NCBI GenBank assembly: GCA_000509105.1
Contig: BAIF02000079.1
Span: 1 to 64,000 of the forward strand
Origin: Clostridiales bacterium VE202-21
Lineage (GTDB): Bacteria > Bacillota > Clostridia > Lachnospirales > Lachnospiraceae
Length of the DNA: 64,000 bases
Direction of reading: 5' to 3'
The notes under the pieces were generated by a model. That model saw only the letters and a program-made list of their open reading frames with translations, was not told where the DNA came from and did no database searches. The position numbers and the translations under genes are program-made. This document shows positions 26,512 to 36,128 of the stretch, piece by piece (position 1 is the first letter of the stretch; every line of letters starts with the position of its first letter).

Positions 26512-27843
26512 ATGAAGAGAAAGTTAATGAAAGCTGCCGGAATGCTTATGGCAGTGTCCCTTTTAACCGCAGGCTGCGGTTCTTCGGCCGGCAATTCTTC
26601 GGATGAGGGAAAAGAGAGCGGTGGGAATAAGAAGGCAGAAAGCGTCACCCTAACCGTGGAGGCAAGCCAGGAGATCGTAAATAATATCCCATATGCTTTC
26701 AGCGAAGAAAATATAGCGGCCTTTGAGGAACAATATCCGGAGATCAAGGTAGAGCTGGTGCTGAACCCAGATGCGCAGAACACGTCGATCATTCAGACAA
26801 AGCTGGCCTCAGGACAGCCGTCGGATTTAATTTGCTACAACAAAGTTTCCGCAGAGAACGAACTGGAAGTTGCGAAAAACTGTGTTGATTTATCAGACGA
26901 GCCGTTTGTGGAGAACCTTGCAGACAAAGAAATCCTGACGGCACCGGACGGGAAGATTTATGGGTTTGCATTTGCAGTGAAGACCGGCGGCATGGGTGTT
27001 GTATATAATAAAGATCTGTTTGAGGAGAAAGGGGTGGAAATTCCGAAGACATATGAGGAATTTCTGGCAGTCTGCGAAAATTTAAAAGCACAGGGAGTCA
27101 CTCCGTTTTACGGTCCATTTAAAGATGTGTGGACATTCCAGATGTGGACAACTTCTACCTGGGGTTATTATGCAGCAAAATCAGAGCCGGATCTGTGGGA
27201 CCGTTTGAATGCAAACGAGATTGGCTGGGATGAGGTGCCCGCATTCAGGGAGAGCCTGGAGAAGGCATATGATCTGTATAAAGACGGATATATGCAGAGC
27301 ACGGTACTTTCCGACGATTACAACAGCATACCGGCGGCAATGAGCAGCGGCGATTATGCCATGACAGTGGGCTCAAATACCACGGTAAGAGATTTACTGA
27401 ATGCTTATCCGGATATTCAGTTTGATATGTTCCCCTATCCTGTATATGAGGGGGAGGACGAATATCTTACCATCAGCCAGCTGGATGCGGAGTTCTTTAT
27501 TCCGAAAGATGCAAAGCATATCGAGGAGGCCAGGAAGTTTCTGAATTTCATGGCACAGCCTGAGCAATGCGATACTGCTCAGAAGGCAGCCTCTTTTGTT
27601 CCGAACGTAAAAGGCGCTAAGGAACCGGAATTCGATGAGTTTGAGGGGCGTTTATACGAAGAATATAATAAGACGGGTAAGACGGTGTTGGAAATGAATG
27701 CCTATATGAAGGTTGACTTAAACGACCTCTGGGTATATTTCCAGGATATGTTTGCGGGAGCGAAAACACCGGAGGAGGTACTTTCTTCCTGGGATACTAC
27801 TTTTGAAGAACTGATGAAGTCAAAAGGAATAGAAAACTTCTAA
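26512..27843 (+). CDS. ABC sugar transporter, substrate-binding lipoprotein
   Basis: 443 residues. Lipoprotein signal MKRKLMKAAGMLMAVSLLTAGC with the lipid-modified Cys at residue 22, then a Ser/Gly-rich linker and a family 1 solute-binding fold (GFAFAVKTGGMGVVYNKDLFEEKGVEIPKTYEEFLAVCENLKAQGVTPFY; later AMSSGDYAMTVGS). It captures oligosaccharides outside the cell and delivers them to the two permeases that follow. An AAGGAGGAAGGAG ribosome site fixes the start at 26512; an in-frame extension to 26365 lacks one. The ATPase (MsmX-type, shared) is not encoded here. Confidence 0.92.
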   Translation: MKRKLMKAAGMLMAVSLLTAGCGSSAGNSSDEGKESGGNKKAESVTLTVEASQEIVNNIPYAFSEENIAAFEEQYPEIKVELVLNPDAQNTSIIQTKLASGQPSDLICYNKVSAENELEVAKNCVDLSDEPFVENLADKEILTAPDGKIYGFAFAVKTGGMGVVYNKDLFEEKGVEIPKTYEEFLAVCENLKAQGVTPFYGPFKDVWTFQMWTTSTWGYYAAKSEPDLWDRLNANEIGWDEVPAFRESLEKAYDLYKDGYMQSTVLSDDYNSIPAAMSSGDYAMTVGSNTTVRDLLNAYPDIQFDMFPYPVYEGEDEYLTISQLDAEFFIPKDAKHIEEARKFLNFMAQPEQCDTAQKAASFVPNVKGAKEPEFDEFEGRLYEEYNKTGKTVLEMNAYMKVDLNDLWVYFQDMFAGAKTPEEVLSSWDTTFEELMKSKGIENF

Positions 27844-27861
27844 ACAGAAATAACGAAAATT

Positions 27862-27930
27862 AGGCACCGGACAGTCCGGAAGGAGCGTATGAAAGGCGGG
27901 CTTCTGTCAGACTGGGCGGTGCTTTTCTTT
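27862..27930 (+). terminator. attenuator-like hairpin between binding protein and permease genes
   Basis: GGCACCG at about 27863 pairs with CGGTGC at about 27917-27922, followed by TTTTCTTTT; the inside holds CCGGACAGTCCGG. A partial terminator here would let the binding protein be made in excess over the permeases. Confidence 0.6.
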
Positions 27931-27977
27931 TGAATCTTCTTCGAGATAATCATGATAGAAAGGCAAGGTGCATCACA

Positions 27978-28850
27978 ATGCGACGGACCAGACACTTATA
28001 TACATATCTGCTAATCCTGCCGGCACTGCTGATATTTGGAATCTTTTTTGTGGTACCCAGCATCTATGGAATATATTATTCCTTGACAGACTGGACGATA
28101 GGGAAGGATACCATCAGCTTTGTGGGGCTTGAGAATTATAAGACGATTTTTCAAAGCGGTGAATTGAAACATGCTATATATAATACCTTCGTATACGCCA
28201 TTATTGTGGTGATCGGGAAAAATGTCAATGGGCTTCTGCTGGCGCTGGCGGTAAATACAAAGACAAAACTGCGAGGGTATTTCCGGGTAATTTTCTTTCT
28301 GCCATGCGTGATTTCTACGATCATCATCGGGCTTGTGTTTGTGCCCATTTTACATCCTAACGGAATCCTGAATGAATTTCTGGGGCATGTGGGCCTTCAG
28401 GCCCTGCAGCAGAAATGGCTGGTAGATACCAGGATCGTAATGGTATCCATAGCGGGGGTATCAATCTGGCAATGGAGCGGGTATCATATGGTTGTTTATC
28501 TCGCCGGCCTGCAGGCTGTACCGGCATCTTATTATGAGGCGGCGAAGATTGACGGGGCCAGCGCCCTGCAGCGTTTTACGAATATTACGTTTCCGATGCT
28601 GGCCCCTGCATTTAATATTAATATGCTGTTAAGCTTGATTGGCGGGCTGAAGGTGTTCAGTGAACCATATGCACTTACGAACGGGGGTCCCGGAAATGCG
28701 TCTCAGGTAATTGCACTGGAAGTGTTCTCTAAGTTTGGAAGAGGTCAATGGGGGCTCGGCACCGCACTGAACGTTACGCTGGCGGTTTTCGTTTCTATTA
28801 TCTGCATTCCGGTATTGTATAAGATGAGGAAGAGGGAGGTGGAGGAATAA
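27978..28850 (+). CDS. ABC sugar transporter permease, MalF/UgpA type
   Basis: 290 residues with six membrane segments. N-terminal LYTYLLILPALLIFGIFFVVPSIYGIYYSLTDW is typical of carbohydrate permeases of the MalF/UgpA branch, and the EAA loop is YYEAAKIDGASALQRFTNITFPML, contacting the ATPase. The start ATG at 27978 has AAGG upstream; a TTG at 27930 would lack a site. The stop overlaps the next gene's ATG by one base. Confidence 0.92.
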   Translation: MRRTRHLYTYLLILPALLIFGIFFVVPSIYGIYYSLTDWTIGKDTISFVGLENYKTIFQSGELKHAIYNTFVYAIIVVIGKNVNGLLLALAVNTKTKLRGYFRVIFFLPCVISTIIIGLVFVPILHPNGILNEFLGHVGLQALQQKWLVDTRIVMVSIAGVSIWQWSGYHMVVYLAGLQAVPASYYEAAKIDGASALQRFTNITFPMLAPAFNINMLLSLIGGLKVFSEPYALTNGGPGNASQVIALEVFSKFGRGQWGLGTALNVTLAVFVSIICIPVLYKMRKREVEE

Positions 28851-29683
28851 TGTATGGCAGAAAAAAAGAGAAAGTAACAAAGGTACTTCTGCAGATCGTG
28901 CTGATTCTGATCTCTTTGGTTATTGTGATTCCGCTTCTGATTATGCTGCTGGGGGCTTTTAAGAATTCGGCAGAAGTGACGGCGTTTGATCTGACACTTC
29001 CGGAGCAATGGCTGGTGGATAATTTTAAAACTGTCTTTGAACAGGGAAAATTATTGCTGGCATTTAAGAACAGTATTCTGATTACCATAGCCTCCACCGT
29101 GATCACGATATTCACAAGTTCTCTGGCATCCTTTATCCTTGCCCGGCGAAAGACCAGGTTCTCGAGATTCCTGTATTATTTTTTCTTTATCGGCACGATT
29201 ATCCCGATGCAGATTATGCCTACGATTCGTTTATTTACGGTTCTGGATATCTATGGCGGTTATCTGAATGTTATCATTTTATACACGGCGATCAACATAC
29301 CCTTCAGCTGTTTTCTTTATACCGGATTTATACGGGGGATTCCAGGGGTGTTGGATGAATCCGCATTTATCGAGGGGGCATCCACATTGCAGACGTATTT
29401 CTACATCATCCTTCCGCTCCTGAAATCATGTAATATCACCGTACTGATTCTTCTGTTCACAGGAATATGGAATGAAATTAATATACCGCTTTACTTCTTA
29501 AACGACCCGGCAAAGAGGACGCTGCCCCTTTCTGTGTACCAGTTTTTCGGAATGTATGGAGGCAGTAACTGGAATCTGGTGTTTGCAGACCTGACGCTGG
29601 CGGCGCTGCCGGTGATCCTGCTGTTTTTGTTTATGCAGAAGCAATTTATCAGCGGCCTGACAGAAGGCGCGGTAAAAGGATGA
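28850..29683 (+). CDS. ABC sugar transporter permease, MalG/UgpE type
   Basis: 277 residues and six membrane segments. The EAA loop is LDESAFIEGASTLQTYFYIILPLLKS. Together with the preceding permease it forms the membrane channel of a CUT1-type importer. GGAGGTGGAGG lies directly upstream of its ATG. A perfect 36-base palindrome follows nine bases after the stop. Confidence 0.92.
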   Translation: MYGRKKEKVTKVLLQIVLILISLVIVIPLLIMLLGAFKNSAEVTAFDLTLPEQWLVDNFKTVFEQGKLLLAFKNSILITIASTVITIFTSSLASFILARRKTRFSRFLYYFFFIGTIIPMQIMPTIRLFTVLDIYGGYLNVIILYTAINIPFSCFLYTGFIRGIPGVLDESAFIEGASTLQTYFYIILPLLKSCNITVLILLFTGIWNEINIPLYFLNDPAKRTLPLSVYQFFGMYGGSNWNLVFADLTLAALPVILLFLFMQKQFISGLTEGAVKG

Positions 29684-29691
29684 GGTTTGAC

Positions 29692-29727
29692 GTTACTATG
29701 CTCGGCCTATAGGCCGAGCATAGTAAC
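29692..29727. repeat. 36-base palindromic repeat, perfect copy
   Basis: The half GTTACTATGCTCGGCCTA is followed by its exact reverse complement. Related copies end operons at 39611-39646 and 45662-45697, with a degenerate one near 39721-39756. It could act as a terminator-like or REP-type element. Confidence 0.85.
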
Positions 29728-29811
29728 GGGTTGTAACAGTGCAGTCCTGTCTGAACTGTTACAACGGTTTGACTTTTTACTGTTATTTGGGATAATAAAG
29801 GAGGAACAGCC

Positions 29812-31617
29812 ATGCAGATCAGGAGGAGCGGAACCCATATGAATTTTAAGTTCAGGACTAAACTATATGTCGTTTTTTCTATTATTATTTTATTTGCAGC
29901 GGCATCTTTCAGCCTGTTTATCCGTATGCACATCTTTAGACAGATGGAAGAGGAGTCAGCCTATAATGATATGCAGCTATGCATAAAAATATCCGAAAAT
30001 GTCGACACCTATATCGAAAAAATGGATGATATCACAAAAAAGCTGATCTCAAATCCGGGTCTTCTGCAGATCATGCGGGAGGTGAAAAACAATCCCAAAG
30101 CATTGTCGGACTATGAGGAATTAAAGCGGAACAGAGAAATCGCAGCCATTGTCTCTAATGCGATTACGCTGACGTCTTTTCCTCATGTCAATGTATATCT
30201 TTACAGTCAGGATGGTTCTTATTCTTATGTATACAACCAGCACAAAAGCAATTTTAAATCCGCCCTTACAATGGAGGACAATGGGGAAAAGCTAGGTAAG
30301 AAGGAGCTTGTTATCTATGCGGATCATGACAGCGGCTCACAGGATGAACAGGGTGCAACGATATCATTTATCCGTGCGGTCTTTGATGTAAGCGCCAACA
30401 GATATGGTTATATTGAGGTGCAGTCAGATTATAAGAAGCTGGATGAAATCTGCAACATTAACCATATAGGCAATGTCCTTCTTTTGAATGATAAAGGCGA
30501 TACCGTATATCCGTCCAGTTCCGTTTCTGAAGAAGAGAGCGGTTTATTCAAAAGAAATCTGGCGGAAAAGAATAAAAGCGGTGTCTTTAGCGTGGAGAAC
30601 CATATGTACTTTTATGCCTCATCAGATTATTCGGGGATCACGACTTATATACAGTATCCAAAAGATACAATATATTCCTCAATGAAATTACTGCAGCATA
30701 CTACGATCATCTTTTTTATATGCGTGACGGCTGCTGCAATTTTGATGGTAGTTGTATTTTCGCGGATGCTGGTAAAACCCCTCCAGGAACTGCGCAACAG
30801 CGTATTGAAGGTTACCTATGAGAATATGGGTCTGAATCTGGAGGATGTCTCTAATAATGAAATTATCGAGCTTAAAGATGCGTTCCAGAAGATACTGGAT
30901 GATCTAAAATTAGCGGCTTTCAGAGAAATTGAGTCCAATAAGGCGGAGGCAGGGGCGAGGATTTCTGCCCTGCAGGCGCAGATTTCCCCACATTTTATCC
31001 ATAATGTTCTGTATTCGATCAGCATCTCTGCAAGAGAAGGCCGCACGGAGGACGCACAGGCCATGTGCAAACAGCTTTCGGACATGCTGCGCTATACGGT
31101 GAACTCCAATGCGCATACGGTAACTCTTGGGGAGGAGATGCAATACATTACAAACTATCTTGCACTTCAGAAGCAGTACTATGAAGATTTTCTGCAATAT
31201 CAGATTGAGGTGCAGGAGGAGGCACGTTCTATCCTGATCCCCAGGCTTTGTATCCTTCCATTTGTAGAAAACGCCATACAGCATGCTTTTGAGGGACAAA
31301 AACCGCCCTATCATATCTGTGTGACGGCAATCGCCAGGGACGGGAAATGGAAAGTTGAGGTCAGAGACAATGGGAGAGGATTTTCAAAGGATAAAATAAA
31401 AGAGATCGAAAACAGGATGAAAGAAGAAAGTCTGGTCATCAATTTGCAAGACAGCTCTGAGGGGGAACCAGGCATGGGAGGATTGGGGATTCTGAACACA
31501 CTCCTTCGGCTGAGAATCTACTTTGCAGGAGATTTTGAATTCAGTATAAAGAATAATTCTCCGGAAGATGGCGCGGCAGTCTGTCTGGGCGGCAGGTTCA
31601 TATTTGAGAATGAATAG
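29812..31617 (+). CDS. yesM: sensor histidine kinase, YesM type
   Basis: 601 residues. One membrane helix near residues 23-42, an extracellular sensor of about 240 residues, a second helix (TIIFFICVTAAAILMVVVFSRMLV), a HAMP segment, then the His_kinase domain with SPHFIHNVLYSIS, where His is phosphorylated, and a HATPase domain (FVENAIQHAF, VEVRDNGRGF). Such kinases usually respond to plant oligosaccharides and act with YesN-type regulators. AAAGGAGGAAC precedes the start. It forms a pair with the gene at 31691 and lies between transporter and glycosidase genes. Confidence 0.92.
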   Translation: MQIRRSGTHMNFKFRTKLYVVFSIIILFAAASFSLFIRMHIFRQMEEESAYNDMQLCIKISENVDTYIEKMDDITKKLISNPGLLQIMREVKNNPKALSDYEELKRNREIAAIVSNAITLTSFPHVNVYLYSQDGSYSYVYNQHKSNFKSALTMEDNGEKLGKKELVIYADHDSGSQDEQGATISFIRAVFDVSANRYGYIEVQSDYKKLDEICNINHIGNVLLLNDKGDTVYPSSSVSEEESGLFKRNLAEKNKSGVFSVENHMYFYASSDYSGITTYIQYPKDTIYSSMKLLQHTTIIFFICVTAAAILMVVVFSRMLVKPLQELRNSVLKVTYENMGLNLEDVSNNEIIELKDAFQKILDDLKLAAFREIESNKAEAGARISALQAQISPHFIHNVLYSISISAREGRTEDAQAMCKQLSDMLRYTVNSNAHTVTLGEEMQYITNYLALQKQYYEDFLQYQIEVQEEARSILIPRLCILPFVENAIQHAFEGQKPPYHICVTAIARDGKWKVEVRDNGRGFSKDKIKEIENRMKEESLVINLQDSSEGEPGMGGLGILNTLLRLRIYFAGDFEFSIKNNSPEDGAAVCLGGRFIFENE

Positions 31618-31649
31618 TGTCAAATAAGTTATAAAAACGCAAACACTAC

Positions 31650-31670
31650 AAAAGGGGTCTGACCCCTTTG
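31650..31670. repeat. short palindromic repeat, copy 2 of 3
   Basis: AAAGGGG-TCTGA-CCCCTTT, the same element as at 7863 and 41859 in the opposite orientation, just in front of the response-regulator gene. Confidence 0.85.
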
Positions 31671-31690
31671 CACTGGGGGAGGGATGAAAC

Positions 31691-33217
31691 ATGTATAAGT
31701 TTCTTGTTGCAGAGGACAGCAAAGTCATCTTAAGAGACATTGTCCATCTTATTAATGAAGCAGGCTATGATTCCGTTATTAAAACGGCATATGACGGAGA
31801 AGCTGCCGCCGAGCTTTTGAAAGACTTTGAGCCGGATATCATCTTTACGGATATCAAAATGCCGGTCATAGACGGGCTGACACTCATCCAGAAGGCCAAG
31901 GCGCTTTATCCGGGGGTGAAAAGCGTTATTATCAGTGGATATGCAGACTTTACCTTTACCCACGAGGCTCTGATGCTGCAGGTAGATGACTATATCATGA
32001 AGCCTGTGGATGCAGGGGAGTTTGCTGAGATTTTAAAGAAGCTGACCATGAAGGCGGACAGCAAAAAGGTACAGGAGGAAGAATCTGCCCTGCAAAAGAT
32101 GATTCAGGAAGGCATTGGAACAGAGGAGAACGGATTCCCGGGACGTTACATGCTCTCTTTGGTACGGGTAGGGCTTTTTCAGCAGTATGCGGCGCCCTTG
32201 TCAAAGGAATTGGTCAAAGAAATTATGGCAGAGAATAAGGCGGGGCCGGATGTTCGGACAGCAAATACCAGGCTGAACAGTGAAAAAATCGTGATGTTTA
32301 ATCTGGAAAGCAGTTCCCAAAAGAGGATCATGCTGTTAAATACGTTACTCTTGTCGGAACTGCGGAAGAAGTATACACGTGTCAATATTATCTGTTCGGG
32401 CTGCCTAACGGATATCACTCAGCTCCATATGCAGTATACCCATCTTTCTAACCGGCTGGGGAGGATGGTGATGCTGGAATGCAGCAAAGTCTTTGAGGAT
32501 GAGAAATATATAGAGGTGAGAGAGCGGTATATCCGGCAGAAAGAGGAGATTGAAGTATTCCGCAGGAAAATAGAATGGATTCTGAAAAATAAGGCTGCAG
32601 ATGATTATCGCAAAGAAATTCATAAGAATATTCTATCCTGGGAAGAAAAGCATTATACCGTCGCGGTACTGCGGAAATTCCTCCTGGCGCTGCTGGACGA
32701 AATGTTTGCGGCAGCAGGCGGGAACGGGGAACTGGCGGATGAGCCGGGTACGCTGGCGGATCAGATACTGAATGACTGCAGAAGGTACGGGGAGCTGGAA
32801 GAATGTCTGCAGGGGTACAGCGAATTTATGTCGGCCTCAAAAGAGGAAAAAAGCGGGGTGTCGATGGAAGCTGCGTATAAATTGACCGAATACATGCAGG
32901 CGAATCTGTATAAGAACTTATCTCTGCAGGAAATAGCGGATTATTTTGATATTTCGCCGTCCTATATCTGCAGGCTGTTTAAAGTATATTACAGCGATAC
33001 TCCTATCAGTTATTATAACAGGCTCAAAATCAATGAAGCAAAACAGATGCTGGAGGAATACGAGAACATACGGGTGAAGGATATTGCAGAGTTGCTGGGG
33101 TTCAGTGACCAGTATTACTTCAGCAAAGTGTTTAAACAGCAGTATGGAGTCAGTCCAATTGTGTATAAGTCGCAAATGCAGAAAGATATTGCGGATGAAA
33201 CGGGCGGGGGAAGATAA
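31691..33217 (+). CDS. yesN: response regulator with AraC-type DNA-binding domain, YesN type
   Basis: 508 residues. A receiver domain at residues 1-120 with the phosphorylated Asp in PDIIFTDIKMPVIDG and the Lys in DYIMKPVDAG; a variable middle; and two HTH helices at the C terminus (NLSLQEIADYFDISPSYICRLFKVYYSDTPI and VKDIAELLGFSDQYYFSKVFKQQYGVSPIVYK). Paired with the kinase at 29812; likely activates the ABC and glycosidase genes. GGGGGAGGG precedes the start. Confidence 0.92.
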   Translation: MYKFLVAEDSKVILRDIVHLINEAGYDSVIKTAYDGEAAAELLKDFEPDIIFTDIKMPVIDGLTLIQKAKALYPGVKSVIISGYADFTFTHEALMLQVDDYIMKPVDAGEFAEILKKLTMKADSKKVQEEESALQKMIQEGIGTEENGFPGRYMLSLVRVGLFQQYAAPLSKELVKEIMAENKAGPDVRTANTRLNSEKIVMFNLESSSQKRIMLLNTLLLSELRKKYTRVNIICSGCLTDITQLHMQYTHLSNRLGRMVMLECSKVFEDEKYIEVRERYIRQKEEIEVFRRKIEWILKNKAADDYRKEIHKNILSWEEKHYTVAVLRKFLLALLDEMFAAAGGNGELADEPGTLADQILNDCRRYGELEECLQGYSEFMSASKEEKSGVSMEAAYKLTEYMQANLYKNLSLQEIADYFDISPSYICRLFKVYYSDTPISYYNRLKINEAKQMLEEYENIRVKDIAELLGFSDQYYFSKVFKQQYGVSPIVYKSQMQKDIADETGGGR

Positions 33218-33421
33218 AGCCGGAGGCCGTCCGCAGAAGCGCGCCTTACCGCAGTGTGCCTATACGTTCAAAATATTCCCTCCCTCAGTCCATGATATTC
33301 CATTTACCATCAGCCCTGCGGGACGTATAATCTGCTCATACAAGTGCTCCGTCCGGCATCAGACGCCGGCAGGCACGAGAGGAAATTCTGAATCATATGA
33401 AGAGAGGATAAGGAGGATTTT

Positions 33422-35878
33422 ATGAGCAGTTATGGTATGAAAGCAGTGGAATTTGCCCTGAAATATCCACCCATGGGAATTGAAAAAAGACGAGAGCTTC
33501 TCCCTTATAAAAGTGTGAGCAGCCTGTATCCGGCTAAGGCGGATGAAGATGTTCTGGTGACTGCAAACGGGAGGCAGAGAATTGATATTGTGGGGGATCC
33601 TTATCATGAGCGCGTAATCTACCGCCGTGAAAGGATCATGGATATGCGCTGGAAGGACACGCCCGAACCGCCGGATGTGGCTTATGCGATCCCGGAAGCG
33701 AGAAGTTTTCTGAAACAGGGGAAATTTGAAGAGGCTGCAAGGGTGATGGACGAAGCAACGAAAGCGGCGGGGTATGATCAGTGGATAGACAGCCGCCCCT
33801 TTGGCGTTGAATTTCCGCGCCTGCATCCGCGTCTCCATTCGGTTATTGAGCTGCTGACCGAAATCGAAGAAGGAAAGGAGCGCTGCGATTACCTGCGGTA
33901 TCTTGATATGATGTCGGGAGAAGCAGTGGTGCGCATACAGGATGAAAAAGGAGGCATTCTCCGCAGGTCTTTTGTCTCCTTTGATAAAGAGGCAGTTGTG
34001 CAAAAAACAGAGCGCCTGAATAAAGAGCAGTTTGATATGAACATACGCTTTGTTGCACCGGGCGGGTACGATCTTCCTGACCATTTCGACCAGTTTGTGC
34101 TTGTCACCTATAACGATATGTATCAGATAGAAGGCAGCGATGTGGAAATCAAGACAACGCCCGAAAGCTGTACAGTATCATTGGCATATGACCCGCAGTT
34201 CGGTGAACGTGGGTACTGCTGCTGTTCTGTGATCCGCACGGATGGAAAGGTATCCTGCCGTGAGGGCGGTTATCTGCAGGTGGAGGGCGCAAAGGAGATC
34301 ACCATTATTTCCCGAACTGTAAAATATGAAGAAGCATACCGCCATGCTCTGGCTGAAAAGGTGCTGGAGGAAGTGAACCAAATCCAGGATTCCTACGAAG
34401 ATATGCTGGCAGCAAACCGGGCATATTTGGAGCCTTTGATGGAACGCTCCGTGATACGGCTTAAGGGGGACTGGGCTATGGCGGCAGAGGAATTGCTCAA
34501 CGAACAGCACGGCGGGGGCGAGTTAAGTGCTATGATGCTGGAAAAGCTGTATGATATGGGACGTTTCTTTATGATAACGGACACCGGAGATGATCCGCCG
34601 TCCTTGTTCCAGCATAATATTAATACCAACCTGCAGGTCTGCTCCGGGAACATGACGGGGCTGCCTGAAATCATGGATACCTATTTCAAATTCTATGAGG
34701 ACAAATTCGATGACTTCCGTCTGAATGCAGAGCGTTTTTACGGAGCGAGGGGCGTACTCGGAAATATTCACTGTGATTATAACTCAGGAAAGTTCTATCA
34801 GTTTTCGATTGTATATCCACATTACTGCTGGACCGCATGTCTGGGATGGATTTATAACGAGTTCTGGGGGCACTATCTGGTGACAGGAGACAAAGAATTC
34901 CTGCGTGAACGTATTGTCCCGGGCCTGAAGGAAATCGCATTATTTTATGAAGACTATCTCACTGATGTGGATGAAAATGGAAAGGTAATGTTCTATCCGA
35001 GTTATTCGCCGGAAGATCCTTCCATGAATGATTATCACGTGCCATTCCCGAAGGATGTCTATGCAATGAATGTGAATTCACTGATGGATGTGATGGTATG
35101 CAGAGAGGTACTGGATAACCTGATGGAGGCATGTGAGGTTCTTGGCCTGGACGAACCGGATCTTCCGAAATGGAAAGCGCTCAGGGGCAGACTGCCGGAC
35201 TATCTGATGGATGAGGACGGGGCGATTAAGGAGTGGTCCTTCAAGTATTCAGGGGAAAACTATGATCACCGGCACGTTTCCCACCATTATGATATCTGGC
35301 CGGGGCGGGCTGTTTCACCGGAGAAAACGCCGGAGCTTGTAAAGCCGTTTATTCTTTCCAACCGGAAACGCGGGCATCAGGATGATTCTGCCCATGGCGT
35401 CATCCATCGGTATTTTACAGCGGTAAGGCTGGGCGATCTGCCGGATGCCATGCATAACCTTCGTACTCTGATGGAGCACGGCTACGTAACACGTACACTG
35501 AACACCGTGCATTATCCATACCGGGTATTCTGTCCGGACCTGCTGGGAGCTATGCCGGCAATTGTTCTGGAAATGCTGGTTTATTCCGATGAAGGCTTTA
35601 TAAAGCTGCTGCCTGCAGTTCCGGGGGATTTAAGCAAAGGAAATCTGGAAGGAATGTGGCTTTATACATTTGCTAAGATTGAGAAGATGAGCTGGGATAT
35701 GGAGGCCGGAAAAGCGGAGGTTGAAATATTTAGTATGGAAGACCAGGTGATTTATGTCTCCTTCCCGGTGGGCTACAAGGAGTTGCGGGTGAACGGGAAG
35801 CTTTATGATAAAGACGGAAACGGAGCTGATATAGAATTCAAAAAGAATACAGTGGTTCATTTAGAATATTTATTCTGA
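33422..35878 (+). CDS. glycoside hydrolase, GH95-like (alpha-L-fucosidase/galactosidase type)
   Basis: 818 residues, no signal peptide, so it probably acts on imported oligosaccharides. The central alpha/alpha barrel resembles GH95: NTNLQVCSGNMTGLPEIMDTYFKFYEDKFDDFRLNAERFYGARG, then YDHRHVSHHYDIWPGRAVSPEKTPEL and GHQDDSAHGVIHRYFTAVRLGD. The C-terminal beta domain contains KLLPAVPGDLSKGNLEGMW. GH95 members remove terminal L-fucose or L-galactose. Sequence divergence leaves the sugar unclear. Ribosome site AAGGAGG. First of three glycosidase genes controlled, by position, by YesM/YesN. Confidence 0.8.
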   Translation: MSSYGMKAVEFALKYPPMGIEKRRELLPYKSVSSLYPAKADEDVLVTANGRQRIDIVGDPYHERVIYRRERIMDMRWKDTPEPPDVAYAIPEARSFLKQGKFEEAARVMDEATKAAGYDQWIDSRPFGVEFPRLHPRLHSVIELLTEIEEGKERCDYLRYLDMMSGEAVVRIQDEKGGILRRSFVSFDKEAVVQKTERLNKEQFDMNIRFVAPGGYDLPDHFDQFVLVTYNDMYQIEGSDVEIKTTPESCTVSLAYDPQFGERGYCCCSVIRTDGKVSCREGGYLQVEGAKEITIISRTVKYEEAYRHALAEKVLEEVNQIQDSYEDMLAANRAYLEPLMERSVIRLKGDWAMAAEELLNEQHGGGELSAMMLEKLYDMGRFFMITDTGDDPPSLFQHNINTNLQVCSGNMTGLPEIMDTYFKFYEDKFDDFRLNAERFYGARGVLGNIHCDYNSGKFYQFSIVYPHYCWTACLGWIYNEFWGHYLVTGDKEFLRERIVPGLKEIALFYEDYLTDVDENGKVMFYPSYSPEDPSMNDYHVPFPKDVYAMNVNSLMDVMVCREVLDNLMEACEVLGLDEPDLPKWKALRGRLPDYLMDEDGAIKEWSFKYSGENYDHRHVSHHYDIWPGRAVSPEKTPELVKPFILSNRKRGHQDDSAHGVIHRYFTAVRLGDLPDAMHNLRTLMEHGYVTRTLNTVHYPYRVFCPDLLGAMPAIVLEMLVYSDEGFIKLLPAVPGDLSKGNLEGMWLYTFAKIEKMSWDMEAGKAEVEIFSMEDQVIYVSFPVGYKELRVNGKLYDKDGNGADIEFKKNTVVHLEYLF

Positions 35879-35976
35879 GTCAGGTTCACCGGGGCATTGA
35901 AACATGGGGTTCTCGAGGAATTTAAAGCTTAAGGAAAAGAGTGTCCCGGAGCCATGTGGTTCCGGGATCAAATTCT

Positions 35977-36111
35977 ATATCCAAGGGCACACCGGAATTA
36001 TACCCTGCGGGGCGGGTTTGCAGCAAGCTGCAAAATAATGTATACCCAAAGGGCGTCCCGTAATACATGCCCTTGCGGGGTGGGGTTGCAGCAAGCTGCA
36101 AAATAATGTAT
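35977..36111 (+). repeat. two tandem copies of a dispersed repeat
   Basis: Copy A (35977-36043) and copy B (36042-36111) both end in TTGCAGCAAGCTGCAAAATA followed by ATGTAT, and both carry a GGGC..CCG..AT..ATNCCCT.GCGGGG core. Copy C lies inverted at 22534. TGCAGC-AA-GCTGCA and the G/C tracts can form stems. A hairpin TCCCGGA...TCCGGGA lies just upstream (35944-35967). Confidence 0.85.
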
Positions 36112-36128
36112 GAAGAAGGAGGCGGAAT

